7,347 bases of DNA from NCBI GenBank assembly GCA_947460525.1, contig CANHIV010000042.1, positions 1-7,347 of the forward strand, given 5' to 3'. Source of the stretch: Flavobacteriales bacterium. GTDB lineage: Bacteria; Bacteroidota; Bacteroidia; Flavobacteriales_D; Sanyastnellaceae. The notes beneath the pieces are model-generated. The model was not told the origin of the DNA and searched no databases. It saw nothing but the letters and a program-made list of their open reading frames with translations. This document shows positions 1-6,415 of this stretch, one piece after another (position 1 is the stretch's first letter; every line of letters starts with the position of its first letter). The position numbers and the translations under genes were made by a program.

Positions 1-120
1 ATGAATCCCATAGAATTTGTGCGAGAAAGAGGGGAAGGCAAGGACGCAAAATCCAGGTTAAAGCCTAGACTTAAAATACAACCACCTGCATTTTTAAGGG
101 GTAGAAAAAAAGACGAATAA
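1..120 (+). CDS. C-terminal tail of an upstream CDS, or a 39-residue basic small ORF
   Basis: The frame is open from the first base to a TAA at 118-120. It begins with an ATG, but the window edge falls exactly there, so I cannot tell a true start from an internal methionine. The 39 residues are strongly basic and end in a lysine-rich tail (GRKKDE), with a proline-containing stretch (IQPPAFLRG) before it. No signal peptide, membrane segment or recognisable domain is visible. The stop codon overlaps the start of the next gene by one base (TAATG), which suggests both are translated from one mRNA, possibly with coupling. A conserved gene end is more likely than a free peptide because nothing like a leader or promoter can be seen. 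Function unknown. Confidence 0.5.
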   Translation: MNPIEFVRERGEGKDAKSRLKPRLKIQPPAFLRGRKKDE

Positions 121-1463
121 TGACAGAAGATAATTTTCCCGAAGCGTTTGTTCGTCGGGTACAAGAACAATTTGGCGATGAGTCAGCGGCGTTGTTGGCA
201 GCGCTCAATTTACCCCCGGCTGTATCGGTGAGAAAGCGGGAGGCTGCAGCGCTCTGGGAAGATGAAGAAGTAATTCCTTATTGTCCTGGTGCGGTATACC
301 TTGGACATCGTCCTGTTTTTACAACGGATCCAAGATTTCATTTGGGCGAATACTATCCGCAGGAGTCCAGCTCGATGGTGATTGGAGCCATCTTCCATCA
401 ACTCAACCAAAGTCGTTCATTTAAAAAGATCCTTGATACCTGCGCGGCACCCGGTGGGAAGTCTTTGCTCGTGCTAAGCGCAATGGATGATGATGCGATT
501 TTGATCAGCAATGAGATTGTAGGCAGAAGGAATTTTATACTACAAGAAAACCTCTGCAAATGGTCTGACCCTAGGAGCATTGTTATCCAGAACCAAGTGA
601 AAGAAATTCCTTACTCTGAAACATTTGATTGCATCGTCTTAGATGCGCCTTGCAGTGGAGAAGGGATGTTCAGAAAAGACCCGGGTGCTAGAAAAGAGTG
701 GAGTTTGGAGGGGGTTAAAAATTGTTCTGGAATACAATCTGAATTGATTCAGGAAGCCTATCGTTTGTTGCGTCCAGGTGGAATTTTAATTTACTCAACT
801 TGTACGTTTAATCGAGAAGAAAATGAGATGCAATGTGCTGCTATGGTTGAATCAGACAAGTGGTTCAGCATTTCTGACGTGAATATGCCGCAGCAGGCAA
901 GAAGAGTTGAAGAGGATGGATTTACGGCATGGCGTTTCTTGCCCCACGAGGGAAAGGGCGAAGGTTTTTTCTGTGCAATTTGGGAGAAGAAATCAAGCGA
1001 CAGCCGTGAAAAGAAACGCTTTAAAGGAGGAGTGCAAAAAGTGGATTGGATGCCATTGCCCAAAAAAGAAAGTGGCGAGGTGGAAGCTTTTCTTTCGGTA
1101 ACAGGAATTCCAATGTTGCGCAATGCGCACAACGAAGTGTCTTATTTTCTGGGTAATTTCTCAGAATGGCAGGCTTTGAATATTCGTCAGTTGGGGGTGC
1201 CCTTGGGTCAATGGGTGAAGAAATTTATTCCGCATGTCGGCGTGTTGCGCAGTGATTTGGCGTCATCAAATTGTGAAAGGGTTTCGGTTACGGACGAGCA
1301 AGCCTTGAGCTTGTTGCGCGGAGAGGATTTGCGCATGGAGGAGAATGTTTCCACTGGTTGGGCCATTGCCCAATGGAAAGGACGTGATTTGACATGGGTC
1401 AAAGGCGTGCAAAATAGATGGAGCAACCATTATCCAAAGGAGTGGAGAATTAGACATTTGTAA
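120..1463 (+). CDS. rsmF: RsmF/YebU-type rRNA (cytosine-C5)-methyltransferase (NOL1/NOP2/Sun family)
   Basis: Predicted cytoplasmic SAM-dependent enzyme that methylates C5 of a cytosine in ribosomal RNA; the E. coli RsmF target is 16S C1407, but the target here is inferred only. The 447 residues are close to the family length. An N-terminal family domain precedes the Rossmann core. SAM-binding motif I is DTCAAPGGKS (residues 106-115). Motif IV is LDAPCSGEGMF (174-184) with Cys178, and motif VI is YSTCTFNREENE (225-236) with Cys228, the expected catalytic nucleophile. GEGFF at 280-284 is typical of the RsmF branch. The C-terminus (about 405-447), with GWAIAQWKG and a terminal NHYPKEWR, resembles the RsmF PUA-like RNA-binding domain, which argues against RsmB, which has an N-terminal NusB-like domain instead. 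The ATG overlaps the preceding stop by one base, supporting this start. Other NOP2/Sun rRNA methylases are the main alternative. Confidence 0.93.
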   Translation: MTEDNFPEAFVRRVQEQFGDESAALLAALNLPPAVSVRKREAAALWEDEEVIPYCPGAVYLGHRPVFTTDPRFHLGEYYPQESSSMVIGAIFHQLNQSRSFKKILDTCAAPGGKSLLVLSAMDDDAILISNEIVGRRNFILQENLCKWSDPRSIVIQNQVKEIPYSETFDCIVLDAPCSGEGMFRKDPGARKEWSLEGVKNCSGIQSELIQEAYRLLRPGGILIYSTCTFNREENEMQCAAMVESDKWFSISDVNMPQQARRVEEDGFTAWRFLPHEGKGEGFFCAIWEKKSSDSREKKRFKGGVQKVDWMPLPKKESGEVEAFLSVTGIPMLRNAHNEVSYFLGNFSEWQALNIRQLGVPLGQWVKKFIPHVGVLRSDLASSNCERVSVTDEQALSLLRGEDLRMEENVSTGWAIAQWKGRDLTWVKGVQNRWSNHYPKEWRIRHL

Positions 1464-1471
1464 TACTTTTG
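1464..1471 (+). promoter_or_regulatory. Candidate Bacteroidota -7 promoter element
   Basis: TACTTTTG, starting at the base after the rsmF stop codon, matches the Bacteroidota sigma-ABfr -7 consensus TAnnTTTG exactly. No convincing TTTG or TTG -33 element is present 19-21 bases upstream, and the resulting leader would be very short. This is a weak candidate for separate expression of the secreted-protein gene; read-through from rsmF is equally possible. Confidence 0.27.
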
Positions 1472-1484
1472 AAAAAAAAATCAC

Positions 1485-2324
1485 ATGAAGAAAATTTTAT
1501 TTCTTTTCGCTATGATGGGTGCATTTCAAATGCAATCCCAAGAGGTTTTGATCAATGAGGTAGATGCTGACCAAGTGGGTTCAGACACATTGGAGTTTGT
1601 TGAATTGGTGGGCGCACCCAATCTATCGTTGGATGGATATATTCTTGTTTTGTTCAATGGAGGAGATGCCAATAATGCATCGTACCGCACGGTGGACTTG
1701 ACAGGACAGACGATTCCAGCATCTGGATTTTTTGTCGTGGGCTCTTCTTATGTTCCCAATGTCAACATGAATTTTGAAGTCAACAACAACGCCATTCAGA
1801 ATGGTGCTGATGCGATAGCTTTATACCAAGCCAATGCGGCGGATTTTCCGGACGGTACAGCGCCAACATCAGTTGGTTTGGTGGATGCTTTGGTATACGG
1901 AACAGGAGATCCAGACGATGCTGAATTGATTGCGGCTTTTGGTCCCGGCCAATTGCAAGCCAATGAAGGAGCAGCCAACAATACAGAATCATTGTCTCGA
2001 GTGCCAGACGGAGGCGCAGCCAACACATTCTCCTTGTTTGTGGCGCAAGTGCCAACACCTGGAACCACCAACGGAGGAACAGTTGGAGTAAGCACAATAC
2101 CCAATCTGAATTGGTCTTGCAGAGAATTGATGGATGGGAAGTTCTGGGTGGCTTCAGATGTTCAATTGGGTGTTATTAAAGTATGGACCTTATCCGGTTC
2201 TTTGATTCAGCAGTATGCCGACAATAGCGGCAACAGCATGGTGGTTGATTTAACGCCATACCCAACAGGCATGTATTTGATATCTTCAGATAGCCACAAA
2301 GCGACATTGAAGGTTGTGAAATAA
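1485..2324 (+). CDS. Secreted lamin-tail-domain protein with T9SS C-terminal sorting domain
   Basis: A 279-residue exported protein. Residues 1-19 form a Sec signal peptide (MKK, a hydrophobic core, then QSQ with probable cleavage before Glu20). Residues about 20-197 form an LTD-like beta domain opening with VLINEVDADQVGSDTLEFVE and containing GFFVVG, IQNGADAIALY, LVDALVYGTGD and SRVPDGG. These blocks recur three times in the neighbouring large protein, so the two genes are paralogs. Residues about 205-279 resemble a type A T9SS sorting domain (VWTLSGSLIQQY, then YPTGMYLI, ending KATLKVVK), although the usual YPNP opening motif is absent. The inferred location is the cell surface or medium. 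LTD domains are common in secreted bacterial proteins, sometimes beside nucleases, but no catalytic domain is present, so a binding or structural role is more likely. The start is preceded by an A-tract and lacks a Shine-Dalgarno motif, as is usual in this phylum. Confidence 0.87.
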   Translation: MKKILFLFAMMGAFQMQSQEVLINEVDADQVGSDTLEFVELVGAPNLSLDGYILVLFNGGDANNASYRTVDLTGQTIPASGFFVVGSSYVPNVNMNFEVNNNAIQNGADAIALYQANAADFPDGTAPTSVGLVDALVYGTGDPDDAELIAAFGPGQLQANEGAANNTESLSRVPDGGAANTFSLFVAQVPTPGTTNGGTVGVSTIPNLNWSCRELMDGKFWVASDVQLGVIKVWTLSGSLIQQYADNSGNSMVVDLTPYPTGMYLISSDSHKATLKVVK

Positions 2325-2342
2325 AGGAATTGAAATCATTTG

Positions 2343-2368
2343 AAAGGGAGCTTGGCTCCCTTTTTTTT
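2343..2368 (+). terminator. Intrinsic terminator after the small LTD gene
   Basis: A perfect 9-bp stem (AAAGGGAGC paired with GCTCCCTTT) with a TTG loop is followed immediately by, and partly paired within, a run of eight T residues (2361-2368). It lies 18 bases after the stop codon and separates the small LTD gene from the large one, implying that the latter has its own promoter. Confidence 0.9.
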
Positions 2369-2402
2369 ATTTCGGCTCAACCTTTTTTAGAGTTTTATCG
2401 TC

Positions 2403-2410
2403 TAAACTTG
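2403..2410 (+). promoter_or_regulatory. Candidate -7 promoter element for the large LTD gene
   Basis: TAAACTTG differs at one base from the Bacteroidota -7 consensus TAnnTTTG. It lies between the upstream terminator and the preferred ATG at 2434, so transcription would begin around 2415-2420 with a short A-rich leader. No clear -33 element can be seen. A promoter is needed in this 65-base interval because of the terminator, but the exact site is a guess. Confidence 0.3.
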
Positions 2411-2433
2411 TGAAACCAAAACCAAAATTAAAA

Positions 2434-5400
2434 ATGATAAAAAGAATCTTGACCCTTGCGGCATGGATTTGCATATTGATAGCCCAGGCACAGAGCCCAG
2501 TGGTTATCAATGAGATCAATGCCGACAATCCTGGCGGACAGGATACCAGAGAATTTATAGAACTTTTCAGTTTGCCCAATACGAGCCTTGACAGTATGGT
2601 CGTCGTATTTTTTGATGGCGCATCTGGATTGAGCTACAATGCCATCGATTTGGATGGATATGCCTGCGACAATCAAGGATTTTTTGTCCTTGGAAATGCA
2701 TTGACAACCAATGTAGATTTCATTTTTAATAACGGTATTTTCCAAAATGGAGGAGATGCTGTTGCCTTGTATCAAGCTGACGCCTTGGACTTCCCCAATG
2801 GCACTGCACCTACAGGAGTAAATCTTTTGGATGCACAGGTGTATGGCACCAATGATGCGGCTGCTACCAATTTAATAACGGGTTTGACCTTGGATATTTT
2901 GTATCCTGGGTATACCCAGTTTGATGAAACTGCTCAAACTGCAGGTACGGATTTGACGCAGTCACGCATTCCTGACGGTGGAACTGCTTTCAATTTGGGG
3001 GCATATGTTCTACAAGCATTGACTCCGGGAACATGGAACCAGCCTCCTTGCGCTGGTGGAGTAGTATCTTCCATTTCAACGTTGTCTTTTTGTAACAATA
3101 CCTCTGCGGTGGTTGAATTGGCCACAACAAGCACAGTTGGACAGTATTTTTATGTTGTTTCAGATGCCAACAATGCAATTGTAGGTACAACAGTCAATGC
3201 TTTTGATTTTAATGGTCTTTCTGTAGGCACTTATTCGGTACAAGGATTTTCTTATTCAGGAGATTTGGATTCTAATTCAATCATCATTGGAAATTTGGCA
3301 TCAGGGGTAATTGCTTCGCCTTGTTATAGCTTTTCAAGCAACGCACTTACAGTGAGCATCAATCAGTGTGCTGGATGCAATGGTGCAACAATTACAATAA
3401 ATGGCAATGCTGGAAACATCTCAATAGTTTCTAATGCTATTTCGGATTATTTGACATTGGCCAATTCTTCTACTTCTACAACCGCCAATTATGCGTATTT
3501 GTTATCGGATTTGAACGGGGGTATCATCTCAACGGTAGATGCTGCCTATGATTTTAATTCTTTGCCAGTTGGTAGTTATATGGTTTATGGTATTTCTTAT
3601 GAGGGTGATTTGACCAACGCAGATAGCATTCAAACCATCACAGGTACAACTTGCGGGGAAATTTCAGTCAATGGCGTTTTGATGAATGTTATTCAAATCA
3701 ATTCTGTTGTTATCAATGAGATCAACGCTGACAATCCAGGTGGACAAGACACTGCTGAATTCATAGAACTTTATGGAGCACCCAATGCATCATTGAATGG
3801 GTTGGTGGCAGTATTTTTTGATGGTGCATCGGGCAATAGTTACGCTGCCTATGATTTGGATGGATACAGCACAGATGGTTTCGGATTTTTCGTTCTTGGA
3901 AATGCCAATGCGGCCAACGTCGATTTGATTTTTGCCAATGGAACTTTCCAGAATGGTGCCGATGCAGTTGCAATATATGTGGGCAATGCAGCCGATTTTC
4001 CAAATGGTTCGGCTACAACAGGAAACAATTTGATGGACGCCCAAGTATATGGAACCAATGATGCAGCTGCCAACAATTTGATTACTGGATTGACATTGGA
4101 TGTCTTGTATCCTGGTTATACGCAGTTTGATGAAACAGCTCAAACCAACGGCACTGACCTTACCCAATCTCGCATTCCTGATGGAGGCGCTCCGTTTAAC
4201 TTGGGTGCTTATGTGTTACAAACGTTAACTCCCGGAACATGGAACCAACCTCCTTGCAACGCGGGTACTATCAATTGGAGTGACAGTACAACAGCATGGG
4301 TGAGTTGTGATTTTGAATTGGGTGTCAATTCATGGTATGTCACCAATGCTACAGGACAAAATCTATTTATTGTAACAGATGCCAACGGATTGATTATTGA
4401 TACTACCTACAATACCAACTTCAATTTTACGGGTTGGGCTGCTGGAATTTATCAAGTGCATGCCATGTCATATACAGGAACAATCCTTCCAGGATCAGCA
4501 GCAGTGGGCAATTTGTATTCATCAATTACCTCTGATATTTGTTCCGAGCACGCGGCTACTTGGTTGACATTGACCGTAAATCTTTGTTCGGGTTGTTCTC
4601 CTAGTACGCTCAATTCTGACGCAGGTAATCAAGTAACAGTGGCTGCAGATGGTGTTGCAGATGTCATCAATTTGACAAATACTTCAACTTCATTGACGGA
4701 TACTTATTTGTATGCATTGACAGATAATGCAAGCAATTTTATCCAATGGATTGCTGCAGATTTTGATTTTAATACCTTGAGCAATGGCAATTACCTGGTG
4801 TATGGCTTGTCCTACGAGGGTGTACTTACTTCACCTGCCGTTGGTGCTCCCATCAGCACTGTAAGTGCAACAACGTGTTCTACTTGGACCAATGCGCCCA
4901 TCTCTATTGCTGTAATAACAATCAACAATATTGTCATCAATGAATTGAATGCGGACAATCCTGGTGGACCTGATGCTGCTGAATTTATTGAATTCTATGG
5001 AGAGTCCAATATTACTTTGGATGGGTTGACTGTGGTTCTTTTTGATGGAACAAGTGGGGTGAGTTACGCCGCATTTGACCTTGATGGCTATACAACTGAC
5101 GCCAATGGTTTCTTCATGATTGGAAATGCTGGTGTGGTGTCATCAGACATTGTCATTAACAATGCGACCATTCAAAATGGAGCGGATGCCGTGGCTATTT
5201 ATATTGGAAGCGCCTCAGATTTCCCCAATGGCACAGCACCTACTCCGAACAACTTGATGGATGCCATGGTATATGGAACTGCAGATGCAACAGCTACTAA
5301 CTTGATCACAGGATTGGGATTGGATACCATGATTCCTGGTTATATTCAATTTGATGAAACTGCTCAGCAAGCGGGTATTGATTTGACTCAATCACGTGTG

Positions 5401-6366
5401 CCAGATGGTGGACCAGCATTTATCAATACAAATGTTGTACTTCAAGAATTGACGCCCAACACTTACAACATTGTGATTCTCGGGTGTATGGATTCTACGG
5501 CTTGTAACTACAACCCTGAGGCAACGGTGAATGATAACAATTGTGGATTTCCAGGATTCGTTTGTGATGACGGAAATGTCAATTCAATCAACGATACCTA
5601 CAATGCGGATTGCGTTTGTACCGGCGTAGTGCCCAACTTTGGTTGCACAGATCCATTGGCATGTAATTTCAATGCTTTGTCCAATGTCGACAATGGAACT
5701 TGCGTATACCCAGGTGGTGGTTGCGATGATGGCGACAGCACCACAACTGTGGACATCATTGACAACAATTGTTTGTGCAATGGCATGCCATTGATGATTT
5801 ACGGATGCATTGATTCTACTGCTTGTAATTATAATCTTGTTGCCAATACGGACGATGGAACTTGTATAGTACCAGGCGCGAGTTGCGATGATGCCAACGC
5901 GTTGACATTTGATGATGTTATCACTGTCGACTGCTCTTGCATAGGTACAACAACCAATTACGGCTGTACCGACGTTACTGCATGTAATTACGATGCCAAT
6001 GCCAGCACAGAGGATGGATCTTGCTTTTTTGTAGGAGCCGTTTGTGATGATGGAGATTCAACCACTACCAACGATGTGGTTACAGTAGACTGCTTGTGCT
6101 TGGGCACTGTTGTTGGAATCGTTGAAACGGAAACCAACCAATGGAATTTATATCCTAATCCCGCAAATGATCAATTTACATTGCGCACCAATGGGGCGAT
6201 AGAGTCCATCAGCGTAGTGGATGTAATGGGTAAAATGGTATATGTCGCAACGGGTATCCAAACAGATTTGCACGTAGTGAATACCACATCATGGGAGTCT
6301 GGCTTGTATTATGTGACGATTACGAATAGAGATGGAAGAATTTCCAAATCGGTGATCATTGAATAA
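2434..6366 (+). CDS. Large T9SS-secreted multidomain protein: three LTDs, cysteine-containing spacer modules, four six-Cys repeats
   Basis: Predicted 1310-residue exported surface protein of unknown function. The frame extends to a GTG at 2410, but the ATG at 2434 is preferred: it directly precedes a normal signal peptide (MIKRILTLAAWICILIAQAQ), is preceded by an A-rich leader, and avoids an odd KPKPKLK extension. Numbering from that ATG: LTD1 about 23-198, spacer 1 about 206-420, LTD2 about 425-604, spacer 2 about 608-830, LTD3 about 833-1012, four cysteine-rich repeats 1017-1229, and a T9SS type A sorting domain about 1237-1310 with the canonical LYPNP motif, VVDVMGKMVY and a SGLYYVTI-type end. 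No enzymatic motif is visible. Asparagine, aspartate, threonine and glycine are abundant and lysine is scarce before the sorting domain, as in other large bacterial surface proteins. It is a tandem paralog of the preceding small LTD gene. Adhesion or matrix function is inference from architecture only. Confidence 0.9.
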   Translation: MIKRILTLAAWICILIAQAQSPVVINEINADNPGGQDTREFIELFSLPNTSLDSMVVVFFDGASGLSYNAIDLDGYACDNQGFFVLGNALTTNVDFIFNNGIFQNGGDAVALYQADALDFPNGTAPTGVNLLDAQVYGTNDAAATNLITGLTLDILYPGYTQFDETAQTAGTDLTQSRIPDGGTAFNLGAYVLQALTPGTWNQPPCAGGVVSSISTLSFCNNTSAVVELATTSTVGQYFYVVSDANNAIVGTTVNAFDFNGLSVGTYSVQGFSYSGDLDSNSIIIGNLASGVIASPCYSFSSNALTVSINQCAGCNGATITINGNAGNISIVSNAISDYLTLANSSTSTTANYAYLLSDLNGGIISTVDAAYDFNSLPVGSYMVYGISYEGDLTNADSIQTITGTTCGEISVNGVLMNVIQINSVVINEINADNPGGQDTAEFIELYGAPNASLNGLVAVFFDGASGNSYAAYDLDGYSTDGFGFFVLGNANAANVDLIFANGTFQNGADAVAIYVGNAADFPNGSATTGNNLMDAQVYGTNDAAANNLITGLTLDVLYPGYTQFDETAQTNGTDLTQSRIPDGGAPFNLGAYVLQTLTPGTWNQPPCNAGTINWSDSTTAWVSCDFELGVNSWYVTNATGQNLFIVTDANGLIIDTTYNTNFNFTGWAAGIYQVHAMSYTGTILPGSAAVGNLYSSITSDICSEHAATWLTLTVNLCSGCSPSTLNSDAGNQVTVAADGVADVINLTNTSTSLTDTYLYALTDNASNFIQWIAADFDFNTLSNGNYLVYGLSYEGVLTSPAVGAPISTVSATTCSTWTNAPISIAVITINNIVINELNADNPGGPDAAEFIEFYGESNITLDGLTVVLFDGTSGVSYAAFDLDGYTTDANGFFMIGNAGVVSSDIVINNATIQNGADAVAIYIGSASDFPNGTAPTPNNLMDAMVYGTADATATNLITGLGLDTMIPGYIQFDETAQQAGIDLTQSRVPDGGPAFINTNVVLQELTPNTYNIVILGCMDSTACNYNPEATVNDNNCGFPGFVCDDGNVNSINDTYNADCVCTGVVPNFGCTDPLACNFNALSNVDNGTCVYPGGGCDDGDSTTTVDIIDNNCLCNGMPLMIYGCIDSTACNYNLVANTDDGTCIVPGASCDDANALTFDDVITVDCSCIGTTTNYGCTDVTACNYDANASTEDGSCFFVGAVCDDGDSTTTNDVVTVDCLCLGTVVGIVETETNQWNLYPNPANDQFTLRTNGAIESISVVDVMGKMVYVATGIQTDLHVVNTTSWESGLYYVTITNRDGRISKSVIIE
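2500..3039 (+). repeat. LTD copy 1 (opening part of the 1.2-kb internal repeat unit, copy 1: 2500-3705)
   Basis: Encodes VVINEINADNPGGQDTREF through the ALTPGTWN block. Compared by eye with copy 2, the proteins align without gaps over 184 residues (through the following QPPC) with about 38 differences, so roughly four fifths are identical. Shared blocks include FFDGASG, DLDGY, GFFVLGNA, DAQVYGTNDAA, YPGYTQFDETAQT and DLTQSRIPDGG. It contains the only LTD cysteine in the gene (YACDN). Confidence 0.88.
3151..3267 (+). repeat. Spacer module A1 core (SY-x-G module)
   Basis: Encodes a 39-residue core beginning YVVSDANNAIVG, continuing with FDFNGLSVGTYSVQGFSYSG and ending DL. The same pattern (aromatic, two hydrophobics, S/T-D, a hydrophobic turn, F-x-F-N, G-x-Y-x-V, S-Y-x-G) occurs four times in the gene, at 3151, 3496, 4366 and 4711. 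I have seen comparable SYxG segments in other large Bacteroidota surface proteins but know of no assigned function. Confidence 0.7.
3496..3612 (+). repeat. Spacer module B1 core (SY-x-G module)
   Basis: Encodes a 39-residue core beginning YLLSDLNGGIIS, continuing with YDFNSLPVGSYMVYGISYEG and ending DL. It is joined to module A1 by a C-x-x-C linker (CAGC, encoded at 3367-3378). Its closest partner within the gene is module B2. Confidence 0.7.
3706..4245 (+). repeat. LTD copy 2 (opening part of the internal repeat unit, copy 2: 3706-4929)
   Basis: Starts 1206 bases after copy 1 and encodes VVINEINADNPGGQDTAEF through TLTPGTWN. It is the closest relative of LTD copy 1, and the DNA is also visibly similar, for example at both ends around GTTATCAATGAGATCAA and GGAACATGGAACCA. 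LTD2 shares IQNGADAVAIY-like and NNLMDA features with LTD3. Confidence 0.88.
4366..4485 (+). repeat. Spacer module A2 core (SY-x-G module)
   Basis: Encodes a 40-residue core beginning FIVTDANGLIID and containing FNFTGWAAGIYQVHAMSYTG. This is the most diverged of the four modules, with one extra residue relative to the others, but it keeps the T-D, F-N-F and S-Y-x-G positions and the flanking cysteines in register with module A1. Confidence 0.62.
4711..4827 (+). repeat. Spacer module B2 core (SY-x-G module)
   Basis: Encodes a 39-residue core beginning YALTDNASNFIQ and containing FDFNTLSNGNYLVYGLSYEG, ending VL. It is joined to module A2 by a CSGC linker, the counterpart of the CAGC linker between modules A1 and B1. 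Confidence 0.7.
4930..5469 (+). repeat. LTD copy 3 (partial third repeat unit, no spacer)
   Basis: Starts 1224 bases after copy 2 and encodes IVINELNADNPGGPDAAEF through ELTPNTYN. It is more diverged than copies 1 and 2 (for example QFDETAQQAG and SRVPDGGPAF) and is not followed by a spacer. Instead it runs directly into the cysteine-rich array. Confidence 0.85.
5482..6120 (+). repeat. Four tandem six-cysteine repeats (53-54 residues each)
   Basis: Repeats begin at 5482, 5641, 5803 and 5962. Each opens with GC-x-D-x-x-ACN-[YF]-[ND] and carries a mid-repeat CDD motif (CDDGDSTTT in two copies) before a C-x-C end. The six cysteines have the same spacing in all four copies: 6, 13, 7, 16 and 2 positions apart. 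GCTDPxACNY-type repeats are familiar in secreted Bacteroidota proteins next to T9SS sorting domains. Disulfide bonding outside the cell is likely from the even cysteine count; calcium binding by the Asp-rich turn is speculative. Confidence 0.92.
6121..6363 (+). other. T9SS type A C-terminal sorting domain coding segment
   Basis: Encodes the last 81 residues of the large protein. WNLYPNPANDQFTL is the classic opening of the type A sorting domain, followed by SISVVDVMGKMVY and a short C-terminal strand ending SVIIE. In known T9SS substrates this domain directs passage across the outer membrane and is removed by a sortase-like peptidase, leaving the protein attached or released. Confidence 0.9.
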
Positions 6367-6385
6367 TAGGTGAGATGAATGAATG

Positions 6386-6415
6386 AAAAAGCCCCGTCAT
6401 AACGGGGCTTTTTTT
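6386..6415. terminator. Bidirectional intrinsic terminator between convergent genes
   Basis: A perfect 7-bp GC-rich stem (GCCCCGT, loop CATA, ACGGGGC; 6391-6408) is flanked by an A-tract on the left (6386-6390) and seven T residues on the right (6409-6415), extending the stem to 12 bp. It is 19 bases after the stop of the large LTD gene on the plus strand. On the minus strand the extended stem begins at the base after the lptB stop codon (6414-6416). The symmetry allows termination in both directions. Confidence 0.9.

Noticed and set aside
791..1132. Antisense open frame of 113 codons opposite rsmF
   Set aside because: It lies within the conserved methyltransferase coding region, its product has no recognisable features, and there is no leader or terminator for it.
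1780..2104. Two overlapping antisense frames opposite the small LTD gene
   Set aside because: Two frames open at once on the opposite strand of a real gene reflect low stop-codon density there, not coding.
2410..2433. GTG at 2410 as start of the large LTD gene
   Set aside because: It adds a charged KPKPKLK segment before an otherwise standard signal peptide starting at the ATG at 2434, and the GTG overlaps the candidate -7 promoter element.
3790..4167. Antisense open frame of 125 codons opposite LTD copy 2, with similar ones opposite LTD copy 1 (2428-2775)
   Set aside because: They lie wholly inside a strongly supported gene, have no family resemblance, and arise from the biased codon use of the repeated LTD sequence.
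5482..6120. Regularly spaced repeats considered as a CRISPR-like or DNA-level tandem array
   Set aside because: The roughly 160-base periodicity is conserved at the protein level (cysteine spacing) with diverged codons; there are no identical short repeats with unique spacers.
1485..6366. LTD proteins considered as a secreted nuclease or toxin system
   Set aside because: Although LTDs sometimes accompany nucleases, no catalytic motif, immunity gene or toxin domain is visible in either protein or nearby.
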